Below, one piece after another: positions 1-12,617 of a DNA stretch of 64,000 nucleotides. The position numbers and the translations under genes were made by a program. Numbering within the stretch: the stretch's first letter is position 1; every line of letters starts with the position of its first letter. Under the pieces are notes generated by a model, which saw only the letters and a program-made list of their open reading frames with translations, did no database searches and was not told where the DNA came from. The DNA comes from Camillea tinctor (taxonomy: Eukaryota; Ascomycota; Sordariomycetes; Xylariales; Xylariaceae): contig MU394098.1 of NCBI GenBank assembly GCA_022578605.1, positions 1 to 64,000 of the forward strand, in the 5' to 3' direction.

Positions 1-3000
1 TAAACGAAGTTAAGGATTTTTTTAACTTTAATAAAAACTTTATTTACTTTTACTTTTTAATTAAATAATAATAAAAACTTAAGCTTTTAAAAAAAAAAAA
101 CGGTTTAATTTTTTTTTAAATAAGCAAAAATTATAAAAAATTTAAGTATTAACTTTATTAAGTTTTTAAATTAATAATATATTTTAATTAATAATTATTT
201 TTATTTAAACTAAACTAAATATTACTTAAAAAGCTTTAAAGCAGTAAAAAATTAATAAATATAACTTAAATAAAAAGTAAATATAAGCAATATTAATTAT
301 AATAAAACACTTAATAAAATTAAATATATTACATTAATATATATTAGTTAAAATATTAAATAAAGAATTTATTAAGGCTTTAATAAGTTATAGTTATAAT
401 TAATATTAATTATTTTTTTATTTAAAAAATAAAAAAAAAACGGAAAAGTTAAAGGTTATTAGCATAATAGTAGCTTATATAAAAGCATGTTAAATAAAAA
501 GTAATATTATTTTAATAGCAACATTAAAAGCTACTGCTGCAAATATTAACGGCATAATTATTTATTTAATCGTTTGCTTAAAGTAGCTAAAAAATAAAAT
601 AAAAAAAAAGAAAAATAAAAAAAGCGGTAGTAATAAATTAAAATTTATAAAAAAGCAAAAAAATATATAAAAATAAAAAAATATATTAATATTAAATAAA
701 TATAATATGCTAAGTAAAAGCACTTTATATTAATTAAATTAAAATTTAAAGTAATTTTAAAAATATAAAAAAGATTTTAATAAAATTTTTATTATTATGT
801 TTTATGAAAAAATTTTTTAATTTTAACTTGTTTTAATATTTAAATAAAGTATTTTGTTTTTTTTAAAAAATTTTAACTATAAAAAAAAAAATATAAACTT
901 AAGCATAATTTTAAACAATAATAATAGTTTATTAAATATTATAAATAAACTTATAATATTTATTAATAAAAAATATAGCTTTAATTATAAATTATAAAAA
1001 AAGTTTTAATATGTAATTTTACTTTAAAAATAAATAAAAACGCAATTAAATATACAATTTTAAAACTTTTTATAATGCTTTTATAATAAAAAGCAAACTG
1101 CTATTAACTAAAAAAAACTAAATAATTATTAAAATTTATGTAAAAAAATATATATAAATAAAAATATTAAAGCAATAACTTTTTATAACTTTATAAAATA
1201 CTTTTTAAACTTTTAAACTATTATTAACTTTGCAAATAATAATAACTAGTACTTATATATTTTTATAATAAAACATACTTAAAAAAGTAAAAATATTACG
1301 TTATATAAAGTAAAAAAAGCCTTTATTTATATAAATAAAAAACAAATAAAAATATTTTTTTATTTTTTATTTACTTGCAATATGTTATATATTATAATAA
1401 AAAACGTATTTTTTAGCTTAAAAATAATTAATAATATAAAATATAAAACAGTTTAATTTATTTTAAATTATTATTATTATATTATTTAAATTACTTTTAA
1501 CGTGTTTATTATTATTAAACTTTTATAAGCTATAATTATAGCGTTAATAACAATATTTTATTTATAACTTTTTAGTTTAAAATTAAGTAAATTATTAATT
1601 TTTTTATTACGTATTATAGTTAAACTTTTTAAAACGTTAAAATTGTTTAAAAAAAAGATTTTTATTAACTTTAACATTTTTAATAATAAACTATAAAGCA
1701 TAAAAATAAACTTTTTTAAAAATATATTTAAATTTAACGTTTAAATTTACTTTTATAAATAAGCTTAACTTTATAAATGTTTATATATAGCTTTTTTAAT
1801 TAATTAACTTTTAAAAGTTAAAATTATTAAATAAAATTTTATAGCAACATTTTCTTAACTTAAAAATTAATTTTAATATATTAAAAGCGTTAAAAAAGTT
1901 AAAAAATTTAAACATATAAATAAAAAAAGCGTATTATTTAAAATATTAAAAACTTTAAAACTTAATAATAGTTAATATATAAAGTTAATTATATAATTAA
2001 AATAGTTTTATTATATAAAATATTTTTTAATAAATAAATGTTAAAATTTATAATATAATTACGTAATTTTTATTTATACTTAAGTTTATATATATAACTT
2101 TAATTATAATAATATAAAAACTTTTTATTAAAAAATATTAAAATAAAAAAACTAAATAAAAAAAAAAAACACGATTTTTTTATTAAATTAAATATTGCTA
2201 AGCTTTATATATTTTTACTTATTTTTTAATAAATATATAAATAATAATAAATAATTTTTTAAAAAATAAATAAAGTTATAAAAAAATTAATATATACTTA
2301 AGTATATTACATTTTAAATTAACGTACTTATTATAACTATATTTGCTATAATTATATTTGCTATAATTATACTTACTATAATTATACTTAATATAATTAT
2401 ATTTATTATAATTATACTTATTATAACTTTTAAATTAACATTATATTTATAAATTATTTTTTTTTTATTTAAAATTTTATTTTATACTATATTTATTTAC
2501 TATTTTATTTTTTTAATAAAAATTTTATTTTAACTTAATATTATTATTTTAAGCTATTTATTTTTTAAACTATACTTATTTTAAAGCTTTTATTTAAAAC
2601 TATTTATTAATTTTTATTTTTAATTTATTATTTATTTTTAAATAACTTTAATATATATTTAAATAACACAAAAATAAAAAATAGCAATTAAAACGGATTT
2701 TTTACTAAGCTAATTAATATTTTATTAAGTTTAAAAAGTAATAATAAAATAAAAAGAAAATTACTATTTAAAAAAAAAACACTATTTAAAAGTATAAATA
2801 ATAATATAAAGGCTAAAAATATAAACAATAATATAAAAGTACTTTTTAAACCTTTATTTTTTTGTTTTTTTAAAGCAAGTAATAACAATAGCAATATTAA
2901 AGAAATCTTATTATTTATATTATATAAGTTAAAAATAAATTGATTAAAAAAAGGCAAAATAAAAATAAAAAAATTTTAATTTATTTAATATTTTGTTTAT

Positions 3001-3440
3001 ATATTTAATATAAATTTTATAAATATGTAAATAATAAAATAAACTTTTTAAAATTAAAAGCTAAATAATGTTATAAATATTTTTATTTTATAACTTTATT
3101 ATTTTAACTAATTATAGTACTATATAAATATATTAAAGATAAAAAAAGAAAAAAGTAAAGATAAAAGCAAAAATAGTAATAAAAAGAAAAGAAAGTAAAA
3201 AAAAAAAAACAGAAGTAAAAGCAAAAATAATAATAAAAAATAAAGCTATAATAAAAAAAAATAAAGCTGCATTTTACTTAATTATATAATTATTATTAGT
3301 TATAAACTTAAATATTACTTAAATATAAAGAAAAATTATTAAAATATTGTAAAGTTATTAAGTTTAAGCGCAATACGTAATAACTAACTAGCTAATTACA
3401 GCGCTTATTGCAAGCTTTATAGCGCTAATCTTAATAGCGT
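1..3440. repeat. AT-rich, RIP-like gene-free block
   Basis: This stretch is almost entirely A and T, with only scattered G and C, and every frame is crowded with stops. The only longer open frame (2688-2957, minus) encodes a monotonous Leu/Ile/Phe/Asn peptide that base composition alone explains. Such blocks in filamentous ascomycetes are usually old transposons mutated from C to T by RIP, followed by decay. I could not recognise the original element. Composition changes sharply to normal coding DNA between about 3420 and 3500, only some 370 bp before the NRPS start. A CpA/TpA index was not computed. Confidence 0.85.
2332..2421. repeat. 15-bp tandem repeat, six copies
   Basis: Six consecutive 15-bp units share the pattern TATAAYTATAYTTRN and differ mostly at a few C/T or terminal positions. 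They sit inside the AT-rich block. A further TATAAC follows at 2422. They may be a subterminal array of a decayed transposon or a replication-slippage product. Confidence 0.8.
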
Positions 3441-3816
3441 AAGTTTTAACTTTAATTGCTATATGTGTTTTTTCTTAAACCCCTTTTCGAAACAAACCCC
3501 ATTTCTAAACGGAAGGCATCGGCCAATAACGTCTACCAACAGACAGCGCCGTGCTAATCGGGTAGGTGTAGCTTCGCTTCGCGACACTTTGGCCCCCAAA
3601 TATATGTCCCCCCCAAGTTCTGCTCCATTTCTTCTGTTCCTCTTTTGATCTAGCAGCTCAGCCCATGTATCACACCTTTTAGAGCATCTAAACCTATTAA
3701 GCAATTCTTCGATAAATATAGAAGTGTTCTAATAACGATGGAAGAACCAGGTATCTATAGCGTCAACCGCTTGCTTGTCTCAGCAGCGTCTGCGAGTGTA
3801 ACAATAACGGCTCACG
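3441..3816. other. Boundary and upstream region of the NRPS
   Basis: A normal-composition segment between the AT-rich block and the NRPS. Short open frames on both strands (3463-3648 plus, 3459-3704 minus) match nothing I recognise. An in-frame TAA at 3805-3807 lies just before the chosen NRPS ATG. Another ATG at 3738 is out of frame with the NRPS and would need an intron to join it. No TATA box or clear regulator site was identified. Confidence 0.5.
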
Positions 3817-6800
3817 ATGGCGATACAAGCATCCAATACAGAGACTCTGGATACGCTGAGACGTCTCTGGGCCCGTGTTCTCGACGAGGAATCGAATCTT
3901 ATCAAAGATGACGATATTTTCTTTGACCTTGGAGGAGATTCCTTGACTGCCTCGGAACTTATCGATGTCGCTGAAGAGGAGGGTCTGAGTATCACGATCG
4001 AGGATCTCTTCAATAACCCGTCATTGGAGTCCCTAGCTTCGTGCATATCTAGCACGGCATCATCCGCTAGCTCAGTCACAGGAAAATCCTTTTCTATATC
4101 AGCATTTTCGACTCTTTCTCATCTTGGTGCAACTGTTCAGGATTTGACGTTGATACAAAGGGACGTAGCCTTGAAATGCGATGTCGGTATTCAGGAAATT
4201 GAAGATATTTATCCATGCTCTCCCCTGCAAACTGCCCTATTCGCTTCGTCCCTCGCGGGTTCGGATGGTTATCTAACACAACTCGTCTATCGTTTGGATC
4301 CATCCATCAGTCACCTTCAATTGCTGACTCTCTGGCGAGATCTCTCTTGGCGACACCCAATCTTGCGCACGAGGATCGTGCGGGACTCACGATGGGGCAT
4401 TTTACAAGCTGTCCTGAGAAAGCCATGTACAACAAATATTTTCCAGGGCACCCTTGAGGCTTGTCTTTCCGAAGACCTAGCTCACGGTACTGTAGAAGGA
4501 GATGAGTTATTCCGAGTCCATATTGTACAAGACTCCAACCCCCTAGGCTTCAACGCCATTGTCATGACTTGGCACCACGCCATCATGGATGCCGCAGCTC
4601 TAGGGGCGCTCATTCATGATGCGAAGAGATTTTCTTTAAAACAAGACGATGACTTGGAGAGGCCGACGTTTGCGTCCTTTATTCATCAGATTTCCATATC
4701 AGATATTACCATTTCCGACGAGTTCTGGACCTCGCAACTCTCTGGTGCAGAACCAAGCAAATTCCCCAGCACAGAAGTTGCAGGAACGCACAACGCTCGA
4801 TCCCTTCTGGAAGTTAAATTCGATGCCCCTTTCAATAATGTCACTGGCATTACCCCAGCTCTCATCTTGAGAGCTGCATGGGCACTGCTTCTAGCTAGAA
4901 GAACAGGAAATCCAGATGTTGTGTTTGCTGCAACCCTGGACGGTCGATCGAGTACCAACACGCGTACTATTGTTGGGCCTCTGATAACAGCTGTGCCCAT
5001 CAGGCTTGTGCTAGATCTCAGCAAAACTGTATCCCAGTTCTTTGACCAGGTTCGAGAGCAAGCGGCCGCCATCATGCCGCATCAACATTATGGCTTTCAG
5101 AACATTCGTCGAAGGCTGCCAGCGGAGTGTCAATGTACCGATCATATAAACAGTCTTCTACTCGTCCAAGCCCCTGAATCACAAGGTCATGTCGAAGATC
5201 TAAGGTCATTAGGCATGGAATATCTACCCAACGTTGGCAAACCTTTTGTTTACAGCTTTCTTCTTGTCAATGAAGTCCAAATTGGCCCGACGGGTGTGAC
5301 ATTACAGCTTAGATACGATATTGAATTAGTGCAACCTGACTATATACAAAATCTTGCATCTCAATATAAGCAGATTGTTGAAGAGCTGTGTATGCGTCCG
5401 AATGACACGTTAGACTCTCTCCGATACCTGAGCGATATGGATATCTCGATCATCAGGCGCTGGAATTCAAATTATATGTTCGGGACGTCAAGATCATGTG
5501 TAGAGCTCTTCCTTGAGCAGTGCTCACAAAGACCGACTAGCCAAGCTGTTTGTTCCTGGGATGGTACATTTACTTATGAACAACTCAAGGCAGAAGCAAC
5601 CAAGCTGGCTTATTGTCTTCATGGCAGTGGTGTAGGTCCTGGAGCGATAGTCGCGATGTGCTCAGAGAAGTCTAAGTGGGTAATGGTATCAATATTCGGC
5701 ATATTAATGTCGGGAGCTGCTTGGATACCCATAGACGTCTCACATCCGGAAGACCGAATATCAGAAGTCCTCCGAATCGCTAACGTAAAAAATTCAGTCT
5801 GCTCTACAAAACACGAATCTCGAATGGCGCAACATGGACAGAAGACTTTCGTGCCAGAGCATGTTGTACAAAACTACCAGAATATCACATCCTACCCCAA
5901 GAGCTTACCGATCTCACTCGATAGCTTGGCATACGTTCTTTTCACATCCGGATCCACTGGGCAACCAAAAGGAGTGATGATCAGTCATAGCGCCTTGAGC
6001 AATGCAATTGAGAGACAGGGTCGGGCGCTCGGGTGTGACAGCTCATGGAGATCGTTGCAATTCTCTAATCATACCTTTGACCCCAGCATTAGCGAAAGCA
6101 TTCAGGTCTTGTGTCATGGAGGCGTTGTATGCATACCAAGCGACACCCAGCGTCTGGATAACTTGCCCGAAGCGATCAGAGTCCTGGATGCGAACTGTGC
6201 TCAGCTTACTCCAAGTGTTTTACAAACGCTGTCGCCTCAACAAGTACCCTCCCTAAGGACGATCATCCTTGTAGGGGAAGCTTCAAACTCTACCTTAATC
6301 TCATTGTGGGCACCCAAAGTACAGCTGATTAATGCCTACGGTCCAACAGAGGCCTGCATTTACTGTACTGTCGCTAGGCCTATGCAGCCACATGATCGCC
6401 CTTCTTTTATCGGCAGGCAGTGCGGGAGCACCAACTGGATCGTAGATCCCAATGACCATGAGCAACTCCTTCCGATTGGATTCGCAGGCGAGATCGTTTG
6501 CTCGGGTCCCAGCCTGGCTGACGGCTATCTGAACAACAGGGAGGCGACGGATGCAGCGTTCGTCGAATGCCAATGGCTCCAGAAATTCCAGCCCCAGTCA
6601 CCGTCCGGGCAGATCTACAAGACCGGCGATCTTGGTTACTATAACCAAGACGGCACCCTTCACTTACTCGGCAGGAAGGACAACCAAATCAAATTACGCG
6701 GTAATCGGATCGAACTTGGTGAGATAGAAAACCGCTTGTCAACGCAATTCGAAGGACTGGCTGTCCAAGTAGCTGTTCCGAAATCCGGATTGCTGAAAGC

Positions 6801-9800
6801 GCAACTCGTGTGTGTGGTGTGCTTCGCGGGATTCCAGACCAACTCTAGTAAGAATGGACCAACCGAGATGCACGTTGGACTCGACTCTAGCAGGATGGAT
6901 ACGCTGGTACACATGTGTCGGCAGCTCTCCTCGCAGGTTCCGGGGTACATGATTCCTGCGTATTGGGGTGTTGTCAATCGAATGCCCCTGAATAACTCAG
7001 GAAAGCTTGACCGCAAGGCCTTAAGACTGATACTGGAATCGACCAACGAAGTCCTGCGAGATGAGCTTGCTAAAGTGTATGAGACTATTAGAAATGAGGA
7101 CGAGACGTGTGAATTGAGTTCCACTTCTACCACGAGCTTCAAGCCAGCTACCACGGCTGAGAAAACGGCTGTGCAGAAAATGCGGGCGATATGGCTCTCC
7201 CTACTAGACATCTCGGCGGATAAGCTGCAGGACACTTCGTCTTTCTTCCAACTTGGAGGCGACTCACTCGTCTCGATCACCTTGGTATCGAAATGCCGTA
7301 GAGCTGGCATTAATATATCAGTTCAGGACGTTATTCAGTGTAGGACCTTTGGCAGGTTATGTCAGAGGGTCTGCGCTCATCTAGGAAAGGAGAAATCGGA
7401 AGGGGAAAGAGAAAATCTACCCAAAACTGCTGGTCTCACTCCTGGACAGTCCCAAACAATACAAGGTCATACCCCGGAGGGACTGCAAGATATGCGTACT
7501 TGGAGACGAATGCAACTCAAGATGGAGGTCCCACTTGCACGTATTAAAACGGCATTCGACGATCTCGTGCTAGCGCATCCCATGTGCACAGCTAGAATTG
7601 AGCAGGAGTCTAGAGGTGCCATCTCCTTCAGTTCACATGCTCAGTATCGGTTTCAAACTTCCCTTTACTGTAACCTGAGTCAGCATCAAGTTAGTAAGAT
7701 TGAAAAGGAGGCTATTGGCTCATTAGATGCATTTGACGGTCCTGTTTTCTCGGCTGACATATATCGCTTCGAACATCGTACCTGGATGTTCATTGTGGCT
7801 CATCCTTTATTCATTGATTCGGCATCCTGGACGATCATCTTGCGTGATCTCGATCGTGCTGTAGCCGAGAAACTCCCACCGACCTCGCCGCCTCATGGAA
7901 TATGGGAGTTATGCGGGTCTGATTTTGCAGTCGAGGAATCTGATGCGGGAGGCCAAGAAAAGGACCAGAAAGTTATTAGGTTCATGGGGCTTTCGTGGGA
8001 TGAGCATCGACTCGACACAACTATCTCGTCTACGCTTACAAGCCTCGGCGCAGCGGAAGCCCTATTTTTGAAGGATACGGAGACAGTGGCTGAAATCGCT
8101 GTATTGCAAACCTTAAGAACATTTTCCAAAGAATTTGACTGTTCTGGAAGGCAATCATCTGTTCGTGTTATATTGGAGACGAAGCGCCCCTCTGAGTTTG
8201 AGCGTGTTGTAGGCAACTTCAACGCGACTACCTGGGATTTTGACCTAGGCCAGATTCCCGAAACTGATCTAGGATGGTCAACTTTGAGATTGAAAATTCA
8301 TCAGAAAATGCAAGAGACCATCTGGAATGTCCCGAACGAGGAACTAGTCCAATTTCCCTCCAAGACAGCAAGACCCGCTGACCTCCTTGTCCATGTACGC
8401 ATTCGAGAGCAGGAAGATGACATGCAAGAGTGGACCGTGCTGGACAATGTTGACGGACCCTTAAGCAAAGCAGGAGACTTCCGTATCAGCTCTGGGGGTT
8501 TCATCAAAGTGAACCTCGAAATTTTAGCTGATAAAATCCTCACCTCTTGCACCTTCGATAGTCGGATAGAACAGTCTCAAGGACTAACGTCATGGATCAC
8601 GAACATCTGGCAGGATGTCCGTTCTGCTGTTGGGTTTTCGGAACAAACAATAGAATATAATCGAAGAGAAGTCGTTTCGGAACTTCAATTATCCCAGCAC
8701 GACGCCGATATCCTAGACAGTAAGTTGGACAATGGGGTCGAATATTTGTATATCGCGTCGCCCATGCAGCGTCAGATGCATTCTTCATATACAATTACTG
8801 GTTATGAGTTTCACCTACAATATACTTTCAGACTCACCTCGACGAGTCAAAAGCTTGACGTAGGTCAGATACTGAAGGCCTGGCGCCATCTTGCATCAAG
8901 GCACGATGCATTACGAACTAGACTTGTTATGCTCCCAAGGTCCTCCGAAACCATTTGCCTGGTAGACAGCGCCAGTCGTAAGGATTCTCCAGAGTTTCCG
9001 GGATTATCCAACACTATCCAACAACATCTGGATGTGTCAGAAATCCAGGATGGTAGTATCAAGTGCGTCTTGAATATTCATCATGCTCTTGTCGACGGTC
9101 AAAGCATGTCGTTGCTAATCACCGAATTGGCTTATGAACTAGACGACACCGGACGTAAACACGATCCACCTAGTACATCATCGTTCAGGGCTCTTGCTTT
9201 GAAATCACGGAGAGCAACACATCCGGTACATGAAGCCTACTGGATTGAATCTGTATTCGACCGAGTTGCTCCATGTATTCTGCAAAGCCCGTCAGGAGCC
9301 GGTAGTAACGGCGTGATGGCGGAGGGGGCCGTCGGACGTTCTTCTTCTAGAGGTGTCTTCACATTAGAACCATTTCCAAGACGTCGTACGCCGGAAACTG
9401 GTGTACAAGTTGCCGCGATTCTAGACCTGGCCTGGGCACGGGTACTGCAGCAATGCACGGGGGCCGACACTCCGGTCTTCGGCAACATTGTTTCTGGTCG
9501 GGATGTAGACTCTGCCACCGACCTGTCGGTTGGCCCAGGCATTCACCTCGTGGTCAGTCATATCGACCTGTCTCATGTCACCTGCAGTCCCTGTTCGACT
9601 GCGTGGTCGCAGATGCTACATAGCGTACAGGAACAACGGATACACAACCTGACGCACGCGGTAGGATGCCTCACCGCTGCGAAACAGGCCGGGGTGGACT
9701 TGATGAGCAAGACGCTGTTCAACACTGCCACCAATTTCCAGAAAGGCGTCAGGCCACGATATAGGCGGGGTGATATCACCGTTGAGGTGGTTGATCTCAT

Positions 9801-10013
9801 AGACCCATGGCCGGTGAGTGCCCCGTTTCACACAAAATTAGTAATTGATTGCCAACACAGGTTGACAAGGTCGATGTCATGGTTCGTGCATGGGAAACTA
9901 ACGAGCATCTGCACGTATGTCTCGAGTATAGGCTGCCGGGAATGGGGGAAGGATTCATGAGTACGGTTGGCACGTTACTCACAGGGGAGATGGAGATGCT
10001 GCTAGGACTGTAG
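3817..10013 (+). CDS. Non-ribosomal peptide synthetase, T-C-A-T-E*-C
   Basis: Two exons, 3817-9813 and 9861-10013, give 2049 aa; the 47-bp intron is GTGAGT...ACACAG, phase 0. Domains: carrier T1 (LGGDS, Ser42 site for phosphopantetheine); condensation C1 (HHAIMDA, His254/Asp258); adenylation about 560-1060 (SGSTGQPKG, FDPS at 754, YGPTEA, YKTGDLG, NxSGKLDRK); T2 (LGGDS, Ser1150); an epimerization-like domain about 1200-1610 in which the HHxxxDxxSW motif reads HPLFIDSASW; and a terminal C domain (HHALVDG, His1755/1756). There is no thioesterase or reductase, so release would be through the last C domain or a partner. The first carrier has no adenylation domain, so the enzyme is either truncated at its 5' end beside the AT-rich block or loaded in trans. 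Without the intron the frame stops at 9960 with an aberrant tail. By hand alignment the A-domain pocket reads roughly D-P-S-Q-I-V-A-I-Y; I do not assign a substrate. Confidence 0.93.
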
Positions 10014-11369
10014 CTGTGTGTCGCTTGCCGAAAAGTGCAAAGATGGATTCTCTCCCTAGTCAGGAACGTGCGTAAGTGTATAAGAACAAACCACGACCGG
10101 GAGCTAGACCACGGCTGAGCGGGAGGCGGGATGATTGTCCCGTATGTAAGTGATCATCAATATGGATCTTGAGATGTAAGTACCAGGTACAGAACCCAAT
10201 AATAAATTAAGGTTAAATACTAGGTAAAGTCACGTGCCATCGTTGTACCCAGAACCTCGGTCGTGAAAGCCCGGAGTTATATGGCGTGATCCGTTGATCG
10301 TAGAACGTAACCTATGATAACCGCAAGCCAAGATCGATGAGGCAGTTAGCCGAATAGGTCCATACCTATCAGAGTATATTCATATATTTATTACCTAACA
10401 TGAAATAGTCCTCCCATCCCTAAATTGAGCCTGCGCCACTAACCAGCAGCGAAATGATAAAGGAAAAGAAACCAACAGCTTATTAGGCTTTTGGCAGTAC
10501 AAAGTTTATGTCAGATTGTCGCCATTGGCTTGAAGCCCCTGTCGGTCCCACTATGTTGTGTCTGGTATATGCCGGATTGGTCGCTTCTGCAGCTGACGGG
10601 CAGACCTTGTGGGTCAGCTGTAAAACAAGCTTCCATAAGCTTTCCTGCAGCCCTGTGTCTCTTCTAACCTACACTTTAGGCCTAAGTCTTTCTACACTTA
10701 CAACTTACAACTTACATGAACATCCCAAAACATCCAAAACTTCTTTGTATTGTACAAACATTGTACAAACTGAACACCAACCCGAACACCAACTCAAAAG
10801 GTTGCCCGAATATAATACGAGAACATAACTGTCAGACATCGAGATCAAGGATTTTCTGTTACATCTGTAGGTAGTAAGTAAAATGCTGTGTTTGTGTATT
10901 CTGTGCGTCTCTTCCGCCCCATTAACCTCAGCTCAGATATGTTTTTCATAGGGATATTTTTTTCATTCATTCACTTTACCCGGTTCACGCCTTTTAAGTC
11001 TGACATGATGAAATAGAGATGGCTGCTACATGTCATCAAATCCCAAAATTTATTTCCCACTAGCGAATGAAGTGCCGATACTTCACATTGCAGCGCCCTT
11101 TCGCAGAATGAGGCTCGAGTAATTCCCCGGTCAGCTATTTTCAGGATGCTGCATGGCAAATCCTGTGATGTTTCATTTGGCGTTACTGATCCAACATCTC
11201 TAATGCTACCAATCCTTCTGCACATCTCCGAGCCGAGTATTACCTTCTTCCCAGCCGCTTGGGACTTGGGACAAAACGCTGTGCCGTCGCCACTCCGTTG
11301 AATTGTTGTTTACTCTCCATCGTGTATTATCCGGACCACATACACTCCGTACCCCAAATTTCAGTTCCG
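10014..11369. other. Intergenic, NRPS to AflR-like regulator
   Basis: About 1.35 kb between the end of the NRPS and the preferred start of the next gene. Open frames of 84-106 codons (10508-10828 plus, 10971-11225 minus) have no recognisable motif and no gene-like splice structure. The region likely holds the NRPS 3' UTR and the regulator's promoter. No specific operator was identified. Confidence 0.5.
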
Positions 11370-12617
11370 ATGGTCAACTCCCGGGAGATCCCCAGCTCTT
11401 ACGTCGGGCAGTGGAATGCCGGCACCCGCCAGACTCGGGTTCGGTCTCCTGCTGACTCCGGGGCTACTGTTGGGTCTTCGGGCGCAAACGGCTCCCGGCG
11501 CAAATATTGCTCCTCTTGCAACCCCTGCAAAAAGTCGCGGGTCAAATGTAGCGGAGGGTCGCCATGCCAGCGTTGTGCCTGCTCATCCGACTCTTCTGCC
11601 TGTGTCTACAGCCTTTCTCAACGCCGGGGCAAACGGAAAGCCAGCATTCACGAGTTCGATGGTGTCCCTCAACAGTCTGCGTCCTACCAAACTCTCAACC
11701 AGCCCGACTCCCGTTCCCCCTCGAGTACCCGTTCGTCGATCCCAGATAACATATCAGATTTCGGCGATATAGTGTCTTTCGCAACCACGCAGCCATTGAA
11801 TCCCCAAGATCCGATTCCTTTACACTCTTCACCTGTAAGTAGCCTCGACGGCACAGGGTTGGCGGATACTCATGTTTTGCAGATGAACATGGATCCTTTT
11901 ACCCAGGCATTTTTGCTAGATGAGTCTCTCCAACGCGGTCACCACACCCCTCATTCCGCGAACATCATGGCTACCCTCACATCACCAGGTCCGTCTATGA
12001 GTCCATTCCGATTTGACATGGACAACAATACAAATACCGCCCTTGCACAAAATCACTCCTGCTATTGCTACTTTACAAATCAAACCTGCCTGAGCCGTAT
12101 GGAATCCGTTACCAAAGAGCCGACCAAGACTGGCCTTGACAAGATCCTACAGGCGTTTCAGGACATCTCAGTACATATAACAAATTACCTAGCATGTAGC
12201 CATTGCGATGGCGGCTGTCCACGCCTCATGAACCTCGCCATGCTCCACCAACGTCAAGTTAGCCTGCTCTGTGCCATAACCAAGAATCCCGCAACCTTTA
12301 TTCGCAACTCGGGAACCGAAGCCGTTCGCTTTACGCTCGGTATCTATCAACTATCTGATGAGGAGGACAGGAATCACAAACGCCTCGTTATCTTGAACGC
12401 AGCACGCAATGTTGACTCGCTCGTGGCCGGCTTTGACGACCTGATTCGCAACCACCAGGACAAGGACATAATGGGCTCAGGCACATCAGAAATGCCAGAG
12501 TCAGCCAAGCTTAACCTAAAATGGCTGCTAGACGTGGCGAGAAACCTCAAAGGTCGACTAAAAAACATAGTTTCCATTCTCGAGAAGCCCGACTGGGCGC
12601 TCGACGTTAATCAATAG
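11370..12617 (+). CDS. Zn2Cys6 transcription factor, AflR-type
   Basis: A 415-aa protein from ATG 11370. The frame is open back to ATG 11259, but those 37 extra residues look like translated leader. The zinc cluster is Cys50-x2-Cys53-x6-Cys60-x5-Cys66-x2-Cys69-x8-Cys78, followed by a basic linker (RRGKRK). The C-terminal half has the Cys-rich pattern typical of the AflR regulatory domain (CYCYFTNQTC, then about 40 residues later CSHCDGGCPR) and a helical tail ending in KGRLKNIVSILEK. AflR-family proteins are usually pathway-specific activators that lie inside secondary-metabolite clusters. Its place about 1.4 kb downstream of the NRPS on the same strand fits control of that gene. The target is inferred. 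No intron is needed. Confidence 0.88.
   Translation: MVNSREIPSSYVGQWNAGTRQTRVRSPADSGATVGSSGANGSRRKYCSSCNPCKKSRVKCSGGSPCQRCACSSDSSACVYSLSQRRGKRKASIHEFDGVPQQSASYQTLNQPDSRSPSSTRSSIPDNISDFGDIVSFATTQPLNPQDPIPLHSSPVSSLDGTGLADTHVLQMNMDPFTQAFLLDESLQRGHHTPHSANIMATLTSPGPSMSPFRFDMDNNTNTALAQNHSCYCYFTNQTCLSRMESVTKEPTKTGLDKILQAFQDISVHITNYLACSHCDGGCPRLMNLAMLHQRQVSLLCAITKNPATFIRNSGTEAVRFTLGIYQLSDEEDRNHKRLVILNAARNVDSLVAGFDDLIRNHQDKDIMGSGTSEMPESAKLNLKWLLDVARNLKGRLKNIVSILEKPDWALDVNQ

Noticed and set aside
2688..2957. 89-codon hydrophobic minus-strand frame in the AT-rich block
   Set aside because: Leu/Ile/Phe/Asn/Lys composition is what A/T-only DNA gives; no start context or motif.
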